DNA of 64,000 nt from assembly GCF_010211765.1 (NCBI RefSeq), contig NZ_PDWO01000002.1, forward strand, positions 163,581 to 227,580. The letters run 5' to 3'. The stretch's first letter is position 1; every line of letters begins with the position of its first letter. The notes under the pieces were generated by a model. The model saw nothing but the letters and a program-made list of their open reading frames with translations. It was not told the DNA's origin and searched no databases. Positions 37,418 to 45,533 of this stretch are shown here, one piece after another. The position numbers and the translations under genes are program-made. Origin of the DNA: Pseudoxanthomonas kaohsiungensis. Its GTDB lineage: Bacteria > Pseudomonadota > Gammaproteobacteria > Xanthomonadales > Xanthomonadaceae.

Positions 37418-37498
37418 TTCCTTCGGTGTCTGCGAAGCCGAAGCGGTCACGGCCCATCCGAAGCCGACGCTCCCACCGCCTTCTCCGAAGCCAACGCT
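37403..37498 (+). repeat. ~27-bp tandem array of the element end motif
   Basis: GAAGCC cores begin at 37406, 37434, 37460 and 37487 (steps 28, 26, 27). The full motif TCCGAAGCCGACGCT is at 37403 and 37457, with a one-base variant at 37484 and a weaker copy at 37431. The first unit is the right end of the 404-bp element. Confidence 0.75.
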
Positions 37499-37533
37499 TC
37501 GGGCAGAGCCGCGGGCCGCTACCCCGCAGGCGC

Positions 37534-37566
37534 GCAAAGAAAAAGCCCGGGAGCGATCCCGGGCTT
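37534..37566 (-). terminator. Terminator after mlaA
   Basis: 10-bp stem AAGCCCGGGA / TCCCGGGCTT with a 4-nt loop, followed on the minus strand by TTTTTCTTT. A classical Rho-independent terminator closing the mla operon. Confidence 0.85.
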
Positions 37567-37597
37567 CCATCTGCTTCGGTGCGTGGCGGCCTGCGCC

Positions 37598-38668
37598 TCA
37601 GCCGCCCGGAATCGGCACCGGCATCGCGTCGGCCGGGACGGTCGGATACGGATCCTCTTCCTCGAGGTAGTCGGGCAGGCCATCGGACTGTTCGCGGCGG
37701 CGGCGGTCGCCCTCGATCTGGAACGTGCGCCGCTGCATCCAGGCGTTGCGGACCAGCGCGTACTCGTCCGAGGCGTCCTGGCGCATCGCGTCCAGCGACA
37801 GCAGCTGTGAACGCTTGTCGACCAGCTGCAGCCCCTGCAGCCCGTAGCGGATGGTGTCGTCGTCGACCTGGCGGGTCACCGACAGAGGCGCGTCGCCGAC
37901 CAGCCCGAACACGTCGCGCACCGTGCGCGGCCCGAACAGCGGCAGCTCCACGTAGCGCGAACTGCGCCAGCCCCAGATGCCCAGGGTCTGGCCGAAATCC
38001 TCGCTGCGGCGCTTCATCTTCAGGTCGCTGGCCGGATCGAAGATGCCGCCGATGCCCAGGGTCGAGTTGACCACGAACCGGCCAAGCGTCTGCACCGCGT
38101 GGCGCGGGCGGCCCTGCAGCAACTGGTTGACGAAGGTCAGCGGCGAGCTGAGGTTGTCGAAGAAGTTGGCCACGCCCAGCCGCATCGGCTGCGGAACCAC
38201 GGTCGCGTAGGCCTGCGCCAGCGGCCGGGCGATCGCGTTGTCGACTGCGGTGTTGAACGCATGGATCCGGCGGTTCATCGGCTCCCACGGATCGAACGGC
38301 GCCGGGGCGGCGGCAGCACCGCTGCCTTCCGGCGTGCCCGCGGCCGGGACTTCCCCGTAGAGCGCGGCGTAATCGTCCTCGGCCGCAGTCGGTGTGGCGG
38401 ACGCGCCGTCCTCGGCGGAAACAGCTGCGTCGTCGACGGCGGGCTCGGCGACTGGGGCGGCGACCGCGACCGGGGGCGTGGCCACTGCTGCGTCCACCGG
38501 GGCGGCTGCGCTCTCGGCCGCGGCCACCGGCGGTGCGCCGGACCCGGCGGCCTGGCCAGCCACCGGCTCGGCCGCGGCGGGCGCGACACCCGGCTTCGGC
38601 GCGCTGGCGCAGGCGGCCAGGGCCAGCAGCAGGACGACGGATCCCAGGCCGCGGAGCGCGCGGTTCAT
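37598..38668 (-). CDS. mlaA: Outer-membrane lipoprotein MlaA (VacJ)
   Basis: Removes misplaced phospholipids from the outer leaflet of the outer membrane and hands them to MlaC. 356 residues, longer than usual. The lipobox LLALAAC puts the lipidated Cys at 20; residues ~24-120 are an Ala/Pro/Val-rich linker not found in E. coli MlaA. The conserved domain begins at FDPWEPMNRRIHAFN and includes NSTLGIGGIFDPA, DFGQTLGIWG and YVELPLFGPRTVRD. Last gene of mlaFEDCBA, overlapping mlaB by 4 bp; a strong terminator follows. Confidence 0.95.
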   Translation of the reverse strand: MNRALRGLGSVVLLLALAACASAPKPGVAPAAAEPVAGQAAGSGAPPVAAAESAAAPVDAAVATPPVAVAAPVAEPAVDDAAVSAEDGASATPTAAEDDYAALYGEVPAAGTPEGSGAAAAPAPFDPWEPMNRRIHAFNTAVDNAIARPLAQAYATVVPQPMRLGVANFFDNLSSPLTFVNQLLQGRPRHAVQTLGRFVVNSTLGIGGIFDPASDLKMKRRSEDFGQTLGIWGWRSSRYVELPLFGPRTVRDVFGLVGDAPLSVTRQVDDDTIRYGLQGLQLVDKRSQLLSLDAMRQDASDEYALVRNAWMQRRTFQIEGDRRRREQSDGLPDYLEEEDPYPTVPADAMPVPIPGG

Positions 38669-38988
38669 GGCGACGGCTCCGCGAAGCCCAGCGCCGCGTC
38701 GAGGCGGTAGGCGGCGCGCAGTTCGGCCAGGCCTTCCGGCGCCCCGGTCACCTGCACCGCCGCGCCCTGCGCGGACAGACGGTCGGCGGCTTCGGCCAGC
38801 AGTGCCAGGCCGGCACTGTCCAGCCGCTGCACGGCGGCGACGTCCAGCACCTGCGCACCCGGCAACTGCGCCAGCAGCACCGGCCAGGCCGCGGTGGCCG
38901 CGGCGCGGTCGAGGACACCGGACAGGCGCAGCACCGGGCCGTCGCGATGCAGCGACAGCCCGGAGGCCTCAGCGAGCGCCATCGGCAT
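38665..38988 (-). CDS. mlaB: STAS-domain protein MlaB
   Basis: Cytoplasmic subunit of the MlaFEDB phospholipid transporter, regulating the MlaF ATPase. 107 residues. STAS fold with VLRLSGVLDRAAATAAW, AQVLDVAAVQRLDSAGLALL (the conserved Asp-Ser-Ala-Gly) and a final helix. It overlaps mlaC by 20 bp and mlaA by 4 bp, placing it firmly in the operon. Confidence 0.9.
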   Translation of the reverse strand: MPMALAEASGLSLHRDGPVLRLSGVLDRAAATAAWPVLLAQLPGAQVLDVAAVQRLDSAGLALLAEAADRLSAQGAAVQVTGAPEGLAELRAAYRLDAALGFAEPSP

Positions 38989-39619
38989 CCGTGCCTGGGC
39001 TGATGCTGCCGGCGCGCAGGTCGGCGGCGACCTGGGGGATCGACTTCTGCCGCAGCGGCGCGTCGAACTGGCTGCGGAAGGTCTGCACGTAGGACACGCC
39101 TTCGACCATCACGTCGAAGATCTTCCAGCCGCCGTTGTTGCGCACGTAGTAGTCGACCGGGATCGGGTCGCCGCCTTCGCGCAGGATCTCGGTGGAGACC
39201 TTGACGCCACGGTTGTTCGGCAGCGGCGACTCGCCCTTCAGGCGGATCCGCGGCTTGCCGTCGAAGCCGAGCAGGGCCGCGCCGTAGCGCTGCATCAGGT
39301 TGTCGGTCATCGCGTCGGCGAACAGCTTGACGTCGGCGTCGCTGGCGCCGCGGCCGTGCGGGCCCAGCACCAGGCGCGCGGCGTACTCGCGGTCGAACAC
39401 GTTGCGCAGCTCGGTGTCGATGTAGGCGCGCAGGGTGTCCGGGCTCTTCTGGAACTCGGCGCGCCGCTGCTGCAGCGTGGACAGGATGCGGGTGCCGTTG
39501 TCGACGACCTGCTTGCCCGGCGTGATCGTGGCGACCTGCTGGGCGTGGACGGCCACCGGCGCCGACGCCAGCAGCGGCAGGGCGAGGGCGAGGGAGAGGG
39601 AGAAGGCGAGTGGCTTCAT
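38969..39619 (-). CDS. mlaC: Periplasmic phospholipid-binding protein MlaC
   Basis: Shuttles phospholipids across the periplasm between MlaA and the MlaFEDB complex. 216 residues with a signal peptide ending VHAQ near residue 26. Motifs LRAYIDTELRNVFDREYAAR, DGKPRIRLKGES and YYVRNNGGWKIFDVMVEGVS are characteristic of the Tol-Tol-Ttg2/MlaC family. It overlaps mlaD by 4 bp and mlaB by 20 bp. Confidence 0.95.
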   Translation of the reverse strand: MKPLAFSLSLALALPLLASAPVAVHAQQVATITPGKQVVDNGTRILSTLQQRRAEFQKSPDTLRAYIDTELRNVFDREYAARLVLGPHGRGASDADVKLFADAMTDNLMQRYGAALLGFDGKPRIRLKGESPLPNNRGVKVSTEILREGGDPIPVDYYVRNNGGWKIFDVMVEGVSYVQTFRSQFDAPLRQKSIPQVAADLRAGSISPGTDADGAR

Positions 39620-40146
39620 GGCTGGATCGCTTCGCTGGGGGAGGGTGCTGCTTCGTCGTGCGGCGGCGGGGGCGGAGGCGCACCCGCGCCTGCGCCGCCG
39701 AACATGTACTTGCCGACCAGCTGGATCAGGTCGATCGCCGGCTGGGTGTAGGCGATCTCGTCGCCCGGTCGCAGCGGCTCGGGGTCGCCGCCCGGCTGCA
39801 GGCCGATGAAGCTCTCGCCGAGCAGGCCGCTGGTGAAGATGCCGGCCGAGGTGTCGCCCGGCAGTTCGGCAAAACGCTTGTCGATGGCCAGGGTGACGAC
39901 CGAGTCGAACTTCACCGGATCCAGGTCGATCCTGTCGACCCGGCCCACGACCACGCCGCCGATCTTGACCGGTGCCTGCAGCCGCAGCTGGCCGAGGTTG
40001 GAGAAGCGCGCGGTCAGCGGGTAGGTGCCGCCGCCGATGCCGAACTGGCGGTTGGTCGAGGCGAACGCCAGCACCAGCAGCGACGCCAGCGCCAGCACGA
40101 GGAAGGCGCCGACCGCGAATTCGAGCCTGGGACCACGGATTGCCAT
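39616..40146 (-). CDS. mlaD: MCE-domain protein MlaD
   Basis: Inner-membrane anchored hexameric MCE protein of the Mla transporter. 176 residues: one TM helix (about 9-30), an MCE domain (YPLTARFSNLGQLRLQAPVK to LGESFIGLQPGG) and a Pro-rich C-terminal tail. RLEFAVGAF at the start is typical. It is separated from mlaE by an unusual 170-bp gap, whereas all other junctions of the operon overlap. Confidence 0.95.
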   Translation of the reverse strand: MAIRGPRLEFAVGAFLVLALASLLVLAFASTNRQFGIGGGTYPLTARFSNLGQLRLQAPVKIGGVVVGRVDRIDLDPVKFDSVVTLAIDKRFAELPGDTSAGIFTSGLLGESFIGLQPGGDPEPLRPGDEIAYTQPAIDLIQLVGKYMFGGAGAGAPPPPPPHDEAAPSPSEAIQP

Positions 40147-40316
40147 GGGTAGATACCTATCGGATCGCTTCTAAACGGGATTGCAACAAGGTGCTCGATC
40201 ACACCCGGGTTTTTGGTTCAGCACCTGCAGTTGGACGTGCAGGCTTGTGAAGGATTCATGCCAGCGAGGGTTCGTGCGGAGGGCCGCCCATGCACCAGGC
40301 GACCCTGTCGCCGCCC
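40147..40316. other. Unusual non-coding gap between mlaE and mlaD
   Basis: 170 bp, richer in A/T than its neighbours. On the minus strand TTGCAA and a GATAGGTATCT stretch lie directly before mlaD, which could be an internal promoter for mlaDCBA. A small hairpin CCTGCA/TGCAGG is at 40224-40243. No gene or repeat family recognised. Confidence 0.5.
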
Positions 40317-41072
40317 TCACCTGAACAGCAAGGCCGACATCACGAAGTTCAACATCAACACCAGCAAGGAGGCGTTGACGACCGCGCGGGTGGTGGCCAC
40401 CGAGGTGCCCTCGATGGTCGGCTCGGCATGGAAACCCACGTACGAGGCCACCAGCGCCGCGGTGCCGCCGAACACGGCCGACTTCAGCAGCGCCACGCCG
40501 AAGTCGTCCCAGAAATCGACGCTGCCCTGCAGCGCCGACCAAAACGTGCCGTTGTCCAGGCCCAGCACCTGCACCGCCTGGAACCAGCTGGCGCTGATCG
40601 CCAGCGAGCAGAAGAACACGGTCAGCAGCGGCACGCACAGCACCGCCGCCCAGAAGCGCGGCGCCACCGCCTTGGCCACCGGGTCGATCGCCATCAGCTC
40701 CAGCGCCTTGATCTGGTCGGTGGCGCGCATCAGGCCCAGCTCCGCGGCGATGGAGCTGCCGGCGCGGCCGATGAACAGCAACGCGGTCAGCACCGGGCCC
40801 AGCTCGCGGTACAGCGACAGGCCCAGCAGCGTGGACAACGCATCGGCCGCGCCGAAGGTGGTCAGGGTGCGGTAGCCCTGCAGGGTCAGCACCAGGCCCA
40901 CGAAAGCGCCGCCGACGGCGATGATCGGCAGCGAGCGGCCGCCGATCTTGTAGATCTCGCGGACCAGTTCGGCGAAGAAGTCGCGGGTCGGCAGCGAGGC
41001 GCGCAGCACCGACAGCGAGAACAGGCCGGCGCGGCCCAGCGATTGCAGGGTGGTGGCCACCGCGGTGCTCAT
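40317..41072 (-). CDS. mlaE: Phospholipid transporter permease MlaE
   Basis: Inner-membrane permease of MlaFEDB. 251 residues with five to six helices. Motifs RSLPIIAVGGAFVGLVLTLQ, FIGRAGSSIAAELGLMRATD and QIKALELMAIDP are the MlaE family signature. The start overlaps the mlaF stop by 4 bp. It normally abuts mlaD directly, but here 170 bp intervene. Confidence 0.95.
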   Translation of the reverse strand: MSTAVATTLQSLGRAGLFSLSVLRASLPTRDFFAELVREIYKIGGRSLPIIAVGGAFVGLVLTLQGYRTLTTFGAADALSTLLGLSLYRELGPVLTALLFIGRAGSSIAAELGLMRATDQIKALELMAIDPVAKAVAPRFWAAVLCVPLLTVFFCSLAISASWFQAVQVLGLDNGTFWSALQGSVDFWDDFGVALLKSAVFGGTAALVASYVGFHAEPTIEGTSVATTRAVVNASLLVLMLNFVMSALLFR

Positions 41073-41872
41073 GCGTGCGCCCCGGCGGCGCGCGTGCGCG
41101 GCACCGCGCCCTCGAACGGGATCGGGCCGTCCGGCTCGCCGTGCAGGAACTGGCGCAGCAGCGGGTCCTCGCTGGATTCCAGCTGGGCCGGGGTGCCGTC
41201 GAAGACAATGCCGCCGTTGGCGATCACCACCGCCTGGTCGGCGATCGGCAGGGTCTCGCGGACGTGGTGGCTGACGATGATGCTGGTCAGGCCCAGGCTG
41301 CGCGACAGGCGCCGGATCAGGCTCATGATCACGCCGGAGGCGATCGGGTCCAGGCCGGTCAGCGGTTCGTCGTACAGCATCAGCGGCGGGTCCAGCGCCA
41401 GCGCGCGGGCCAGCGCCACGCGCCGGGCCATGCCGCCGGACAGCTCGCGCGGATACAGGTCGGCGGCAGCGCGCAGGCCGACCGCATTGAGCTTCATCGC
41501 CACCAGCCGCTGCAGCAGCGGTTCCGGCAGCCGCGTATGCGCGCGCAGCGGCAGGGCCACGTTCTCGGCCACGCTCAGGTCGGTGAGCAGGCCGTTGCCC
41601 TGCAGCAGCACGCCGATCCCCTTGCGCATCTCCAGCAGGTCGCGGGATCCCTGCGGCACGGACTGGCCGAACACGCGGACCTCGCCGGCGGCCGGCACCA
41701 GCTCGCCGGTCAACGCGGCCAGCAGGGTCGACTTGCCGGTGCCCGACGGGCCCAGCACGGCGGTGATGCTGCCGCGCGGGACCACCAGGTCGAGGTCGCG
41801 CAGGATCGTCCGCCCGCCACGATCGAGGCGGACGCCGGTCAATTGCACGGCAGCGGTGGCAGGGACTGTCAT
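41069..41872 (-). CDS. mlaF: Phospholipid transporter ATPase MlaF
   Basis: ATPase of MlaFEDB that powers phospholipid transport. 267 residues. Walker A GPSGTGKST, signature LSGGMARRVALARAL, Walker B LMLYDEPLTGLDP and H-loop IVSHHVRET are present. First gene of the leftward operon and divergent from recC over 226 bp. On the minus strand that gap has a TTGGAC element near 41964-41969, but no convincing -10. Confidence 0.95.
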   Translation of the reverse strand: MTVPATAAVQLTGVRLDRGGRTILRDLDLVVPRGSITAVLGPSGTGKSTLLAALTGELVPAAGEVRVFGQSVPQGSRDLLEMRKGIGVLLQGNGLLTDLSVAENVALPLRAHTRLPEPLLQRLVAMKLNAVGLRAAADLYPRELSGGMARRVALARALALDPPLMLYDEPLTGLDPIASGVIMSLIRRLSRSLGLTSIIVSHHVRETLPIADQAVVIANGGIVFDGTPAQLESSEDPLLRQFLHGEPDGPIPFEGAVPRTRAAGAHA

Positions 41873-42098
41873 CGCGGGGGGATTCGAGGGGAGGCAGGGC
41901 TTTACGGAAAAACAACGATCCAGCTTCGGGTGGTTCGACTGAACAAAAAGCGAACCGACGCGTCCAATAATCGCACAGGCTCCCGGCCAGCGACCGTGCG
42001 GGAAGTTGGGATGCTGCGTCGTGGCGGCCGCGCGGCCGCCCTCGAGGTGGCGCAGCGGCGTCTCGGAGGACGAGACCGGGCTCAGGCATCATGCCGCG

Positions 42099-45000
42099 AT
42101 GACGGGGACCGCCGGCGACTTCCGCCTCTACTGCTCCAATGCGCTGGACGTGCTGGCCGACCTGCTGGCCGAGGCGCTGCGCACGCCGGCGCCGGGCCAG
42201 CCTGCACTGGCCCCGGACACGGTCCTGATTCCGCAGGTGGCGATGCGCCGCTGGCTGCAGGCCACCCTGGCCGCCCGCCACGGCGTGGCCGCGAACCTGG
42301 AGTTCCTCACTCCCGGTGAATTCGTCGCCCGGGCGCTGGCGGCCAACCCCGACCCGGCCTCGACGCCGGACGCGGAGCTGGACGCGGCGGTGCTGCAGTG
42401 GCGGCTCTACGCGGCGCTGGGCGAGGCCGGCGTGATCGGCCGCCCAGCCCTGCGCGCGCTGCGCGAGCACCTGGGCGGCGGCGATCGTGGCGGGCACGAC
42501 CCGGGCAAGGCCTGGGCACTGGCCGGCGAACTGGCCGCGGTGTTCGAGAAATACCAGGCCTGGCGCCGCGACTGGCTGCTGCGCTGGGAGGCCGGCGCCG
42601 ACCCGGACGATCCGCAGGCCGTGCTCTGGCGCGAGGTCGCCGCCGGCCGCGCCCACCGCGCGCGCCGGATCCAGGATTACCTGGCGCGGTTCGGCGGGCG
42701 CGACGGGGGCGGCGCGCTGCCGGCCGGGCTGCCGCCGCGCCTGTTCGCCTTCGCCACGCTCAATGTCTCGCCCGACGTGCTGCGGGTGATGGCGACCCAG
42801 GCCCGGGTCGGCACCCTGCACTTCTACCTGCCCACGCCGACCCGGGCCTACTGGGGTGACCTGCAGGCGCTGGGCGCGCGCCTGCGCGCCGACCCGCAGG
42901 CGCCGCCGGCCTGGCTGGCCGGCGAGGACCCGGGCGAGAACCCGCTGCTGCGCGCCTGGGGCGCGGCCGGGCGCGATTTCATGGCCCTGCTCGGCAGCTA
43001 CGAGGTGGTGCATCCGTCCGGCGAGATCGAGGCCTGGGTCGACCCGGAACTCGCCGCCGGCCCGACCCGCGCCGAGGGCGGCCTGCGCGACAGCCTCCTG
43101 CATCGCCTGCAGGCGGACCTGTTCCACCGCCGCGCCGCGCCCGCCGGCCCGCCGCGGCCGCAGCTGGACCGCGACGATCCCAGCCTGCAGGCCCACGCCT
43201 GCCATACCCGGCTGCGCGAACTGCAGGTGCTGCACGACCGCCTGCGCGCGCTGCTGGAGGATCCGCGCTTCGATCCGCCGCTGCAGCCACGCGAGATCGC
43301 GGTGCTGGCGCCGGACATCGACCCGTACGTGCCCTACCTGGATGCGGTGTTCGGCGGCCACGGCCAGGACGATCCGATCCCGTGGGCGATGGCCGACGCC
43401 AGCCCGCTGGCCGGCGAGCCGCTGGCCGAGGTGTTCCTGCGCCTGCTCGACCTGCCGGTGTCGCGCTTCGGCCTCGGCGAAACCCTGGACCTGCTCGCCA
43501 GCCCGCCGCTGGCCGCCGCCGCCGGGCTCGACGCCGCCGCCTTCGAGCGCCTGCATGGCTGGCTCCGCGCCACCGGCGCGCGCTGGGGCCTGGACGCGAC
43601 GCACCGCGCGCGCCTGGGCGCGCCGGCCGACGACGCCTACACCTGGCAGTTCGCGCTCGACCGGCTGCTGCTGGGCCATGCCAGCGGCAGCGAAGCCTCC
43701 ATCGGCGGCGTGGCCCCCTGGCCGGAACTGGAAGGCAGCGCGCTCGACGCGCTGGATACCCTGTTGCGCCTGCTGCGCGTGCTGGCCCGGCACCAGCGCC
43801 TGTTCGCCGAGGCGATGCCGCCGGCGCAGTGGCGCGAACGCCTGCTTGGCCTGCTCGACGCGCTGCTGCCGCGGCCACCGGCCACGCCCGGCGGCGAGCG
43901 CGCGCTGGAGCGGCTGCGCCGCCTGGTCAACGCGTTCGCCGGCGACGCCGCGCGCGCCGGGGTCGAGCAGCCCATCCCGGTCGAGGTGGTGCGCGCGTAC
44001 TTCGGCGCGGCGCTGGCCGAGGCCGACACCCGCGCGCCGCTGCTCACCGGCGGGGTCAGCTTCGCGCGGATGGTGCCGATGCGGTTGCTGCCGTTCCGGG
44101 TGATCTGCCTGCTCGGCATGGACGAGAGCGATTTCCCGCGGCGCGACCCGGCCGCCGGCCTCAACCGGCTCACCGCCGAGCTGGGTACGGCGCAGCGCCG
44201 GCATGGCGACCGCTCCACCCGCGACGACGACCGCTACCTGTTCCTGCAGCTGTTCTCCTCCGCGCAGGACGTGTTCTACGTCAGCTGGCTCGGCGCCGAC
44301 CCGCGCGACGGCAGCGCGCGCGAGCCGTCGGCGCTGGTCGGCGAACTGCTCGCCGCCGCCGGCGCGCACCACGCCGATCCGGCCGCGGCCGCACGCGCGC
44401 TGGTGGTGCGGCATCCGCTGCAGCCGTTCGCGCCGGCGGCGTTCGGCGCGGCCGATATCGACGGACAGCGGGATCCGCGCCTCTTCAGCTATCGTGGGCA
44501 CTGGAACGCCGCCGCCCATCGCCTGGCCGGCGCACGCGCGCCGCTGGCGCCGTGGATCGATGCCGGGGCCGCGCTCGCGCCGGTCGAACCGGACGAGGGG
44601 GCGTTGCCGCTGGATGCGCTGCGCCGGTTCCTGGTCGACCCGGCCGGGCAGTTCCTGCGCCAGCGCCTGGCGCTGCGCCTGCCGGAGGTGGAAGAGGAGG
44701 CCGAGGACGTCGAGCCGTTACAGGCGCCCGGTCGCGGGCTGGAGCGCGCGCAGTTGCAGCGCGCGGTGTTCGAGGCGCTGCTGCACGGCGCGGATGCCGA
44801 GGCGATCTACCCGGTGCTGCGCGCGCGCGGCCTGTTGCCGTCCGGTCCGCTGGGACGGCGGGCGCTGGCCGGCGTGCTGGACGAAATCCGGCCCTATGCC
44901 ACGCGTTTCGCCCAGTGGCGCGGAGATGCGTTGCCGACGGCGCTGCCGGCGCTGGAAGTGCCGATCGATGGCGTGCGCCTGCAGGGCCGGCTCGACGATG

Positions 45001-45533
45001 CCTGGCCGCAGGGCCTGGCACGGCTGCGCTTCGGCAAGCCGAACGGGCCCTCGGCGATCCGCCACGGGCTGGACTGGCTGTTGGCGCAGGCCGCGGGTGT
45101 GGAGCTGCCCTTCGTCGACATCCATGACGGCGATGAGGGCATCGGCGTGTATCCGCGCCAGGCCCTCGGTCGCGAGGCGGCGATCGCCGCGCTGCGCCAC
45201 TTGCTGGCGCTGCGTGCGGAAGGCCTGCACCGGCCGCTGCCATTCGCGCCGCACAGCGGCTGGGCGTTCTATCGCGAAGCCGACACCGCTCGCGGCGTGC
45301 GCGAGGCGGCAAAGAAGTGGCGTGGCAGCACGCGTTCGTGGGCCGAGGGCGACAGCGAGGCGCTGCGGCTGGCCTTGCGTGGCCGCGATCCGTTTGCCGA
45401 CGCGCCGACGCTGCAGGAGTTCGCCGCGCTGTCGCGTTCGATCTTCGCCGCGGTGACGGGCGGGGTGGTCGAGGATGGCGAGGTCGACGGGCTCGACCTG
45501 CCTGGCGACGAGGACGCGGAGGACGCGGCATGA
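42099..45533 (+). CDS. recC: Exodeoxyribonuclease V subunit gamma (RecC)
   Basis: Chi-recognition and strand-splitting subunit of RecBCD. 1144 residues. N-terminal LYCSNALDVLADLLAE, VAMRRWLQATLA, SYEVVHPSGEIEAWVDP, QPREIAVLAPDIDPYVPYL and RMVPMRLLPFRVICLLGMDE are RecC hallmarks. The start at 42099 lacks a Shine-Dalgarno sequence; CATCAT ends 6 nt upstream. Overlaps recB by 4 bp. First gene of recCBD. Confidence 0.95.
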   Translation: MTGTAGDFRLYCSNALDVLADLLAEALRTPAPGQPALAPDTVLIPQVAMRRWLQATLAARHGVAANLEFLTPGEFVARALAANPDPASTPDAELDAAVLQWRLYAALGEAGVIGRPALRALREHLGGGDRGGHDPGKAWALAGELAAVFEKYQAWRRDWLLRWEAGADPDDPQAVLWREVAAGRAHRARRIQDYLARFGGRDGGGALPAGLPPRLFAFATLNVSPDVLRVMATQARVGTLHFYLPTPTRAYWGDLQALGARLRADPQAPPAWLAGEDPGENPLLRAWGAAGRDFMALLGSYEVVHPSGEIEAWVDPELAAGPTRAEGGLRDSLLHRLQADLFHRRAAPAGPPRPQLDRDDPSLQAHACHTRLRELQVLHDRLRALLEDPRFDPPLQPREIAVLAPDIDPYVPYLDAVFGGHGQDDPIPWAMADASPLAGEPLAEVFLRLLDLPVSRFGLGETLDLLASPPLAAAAGLDAAAFERLHGWLRATGARWGLDATHRARLGAPADDAYTWQFALDRLLLGHASGSEASIGGVAPWPELEGSALDALDTLLRLLRVLARHQRLFAEAMPPAQWRERLLGLLDALLPRPPATPGGERALERLRRLVNAFAGDAARAGVEQPIPVEVVRAYFGAALAEADTRAPLLTGGVSFARMVPMRLLPFRVICLLGMDESDFPRRDPAAGLNRLTAELGTAQRRHGDRSTRDDDRYLFLQLFSSAQDVFYVSWLGADPRDGSAREPSALVGELLAAAGAHHADPAAAARALVVRHPLQPFAPAAFGAADIDGQRDPRLFSYRGHWNAAAHRLAGARAPLAPWIDAGAALAPVEPDEGALPLDALRRFLVDPAGQFLRQRLALRLPEVEEEAEDVEPLQAPGRGLERAQLQRAVFEALLHGADAEAIYPVLRARGLLPSGPLGRRALAGVLDEIRPYATRFAQWRGDALPTALPALEVPIDGVRLQGRLDDAWPQGLARLRFGKPNGPSAIRHGLDWLLAQAAGVELPFVDIHDGDEGIGVYPRQALGREAAIAALRHLLALRAEGLHRPLPFAPHSGWAFYREADTARGVREAAKKWRGSTRSWAEGDSEALRLALRGRDPFADAPTLQEFAALSRSIFAAVTGGVVEDGEVDGLDLPGDEDAEDAA

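Larger units (their letters stand above)
36906..37597. other. Long intergenic region holding a dispersed repeat and tandem repeats
   Basis: 692 bp between gpx and mlaA. 36906-37013 is unique DNA without recognisable signals. 37014-37417 is copy 1 of the 404-bp tripartite palindromic element. 37403-37498 is a ~27-bp tandem array of the element's end motif. 37534-37566 is the mlaA terminator. No convincing gene is seen. Confidence 0.85.

Noticed and set aside
37403-37498. CRISPR array from the ~27-bp repeats
   Set aside because: The similar cores are short, the intervening sequence is not spacer-like at constant length, repeats are degenerate, and no cas genes are present.
36906-37597. Open reading frames crossing the 404-bp element, including a frame open on the minus strand across both copies
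   Set aside because: About half or more of the 19 differences would change the amino acid in that frame, no ribosome binding site or family is recognisable, and the translation is low-complexity Arg/Gly/Pro. Palindromic GC-rich DNA is stop-poor by chance.
40317-44519. 1400-codon minus-strand ORF covering recC and mlaE
   Set aside because: Only its final ~250 codons (mlaE) are real; the rest is antisense to recC and has no family features.
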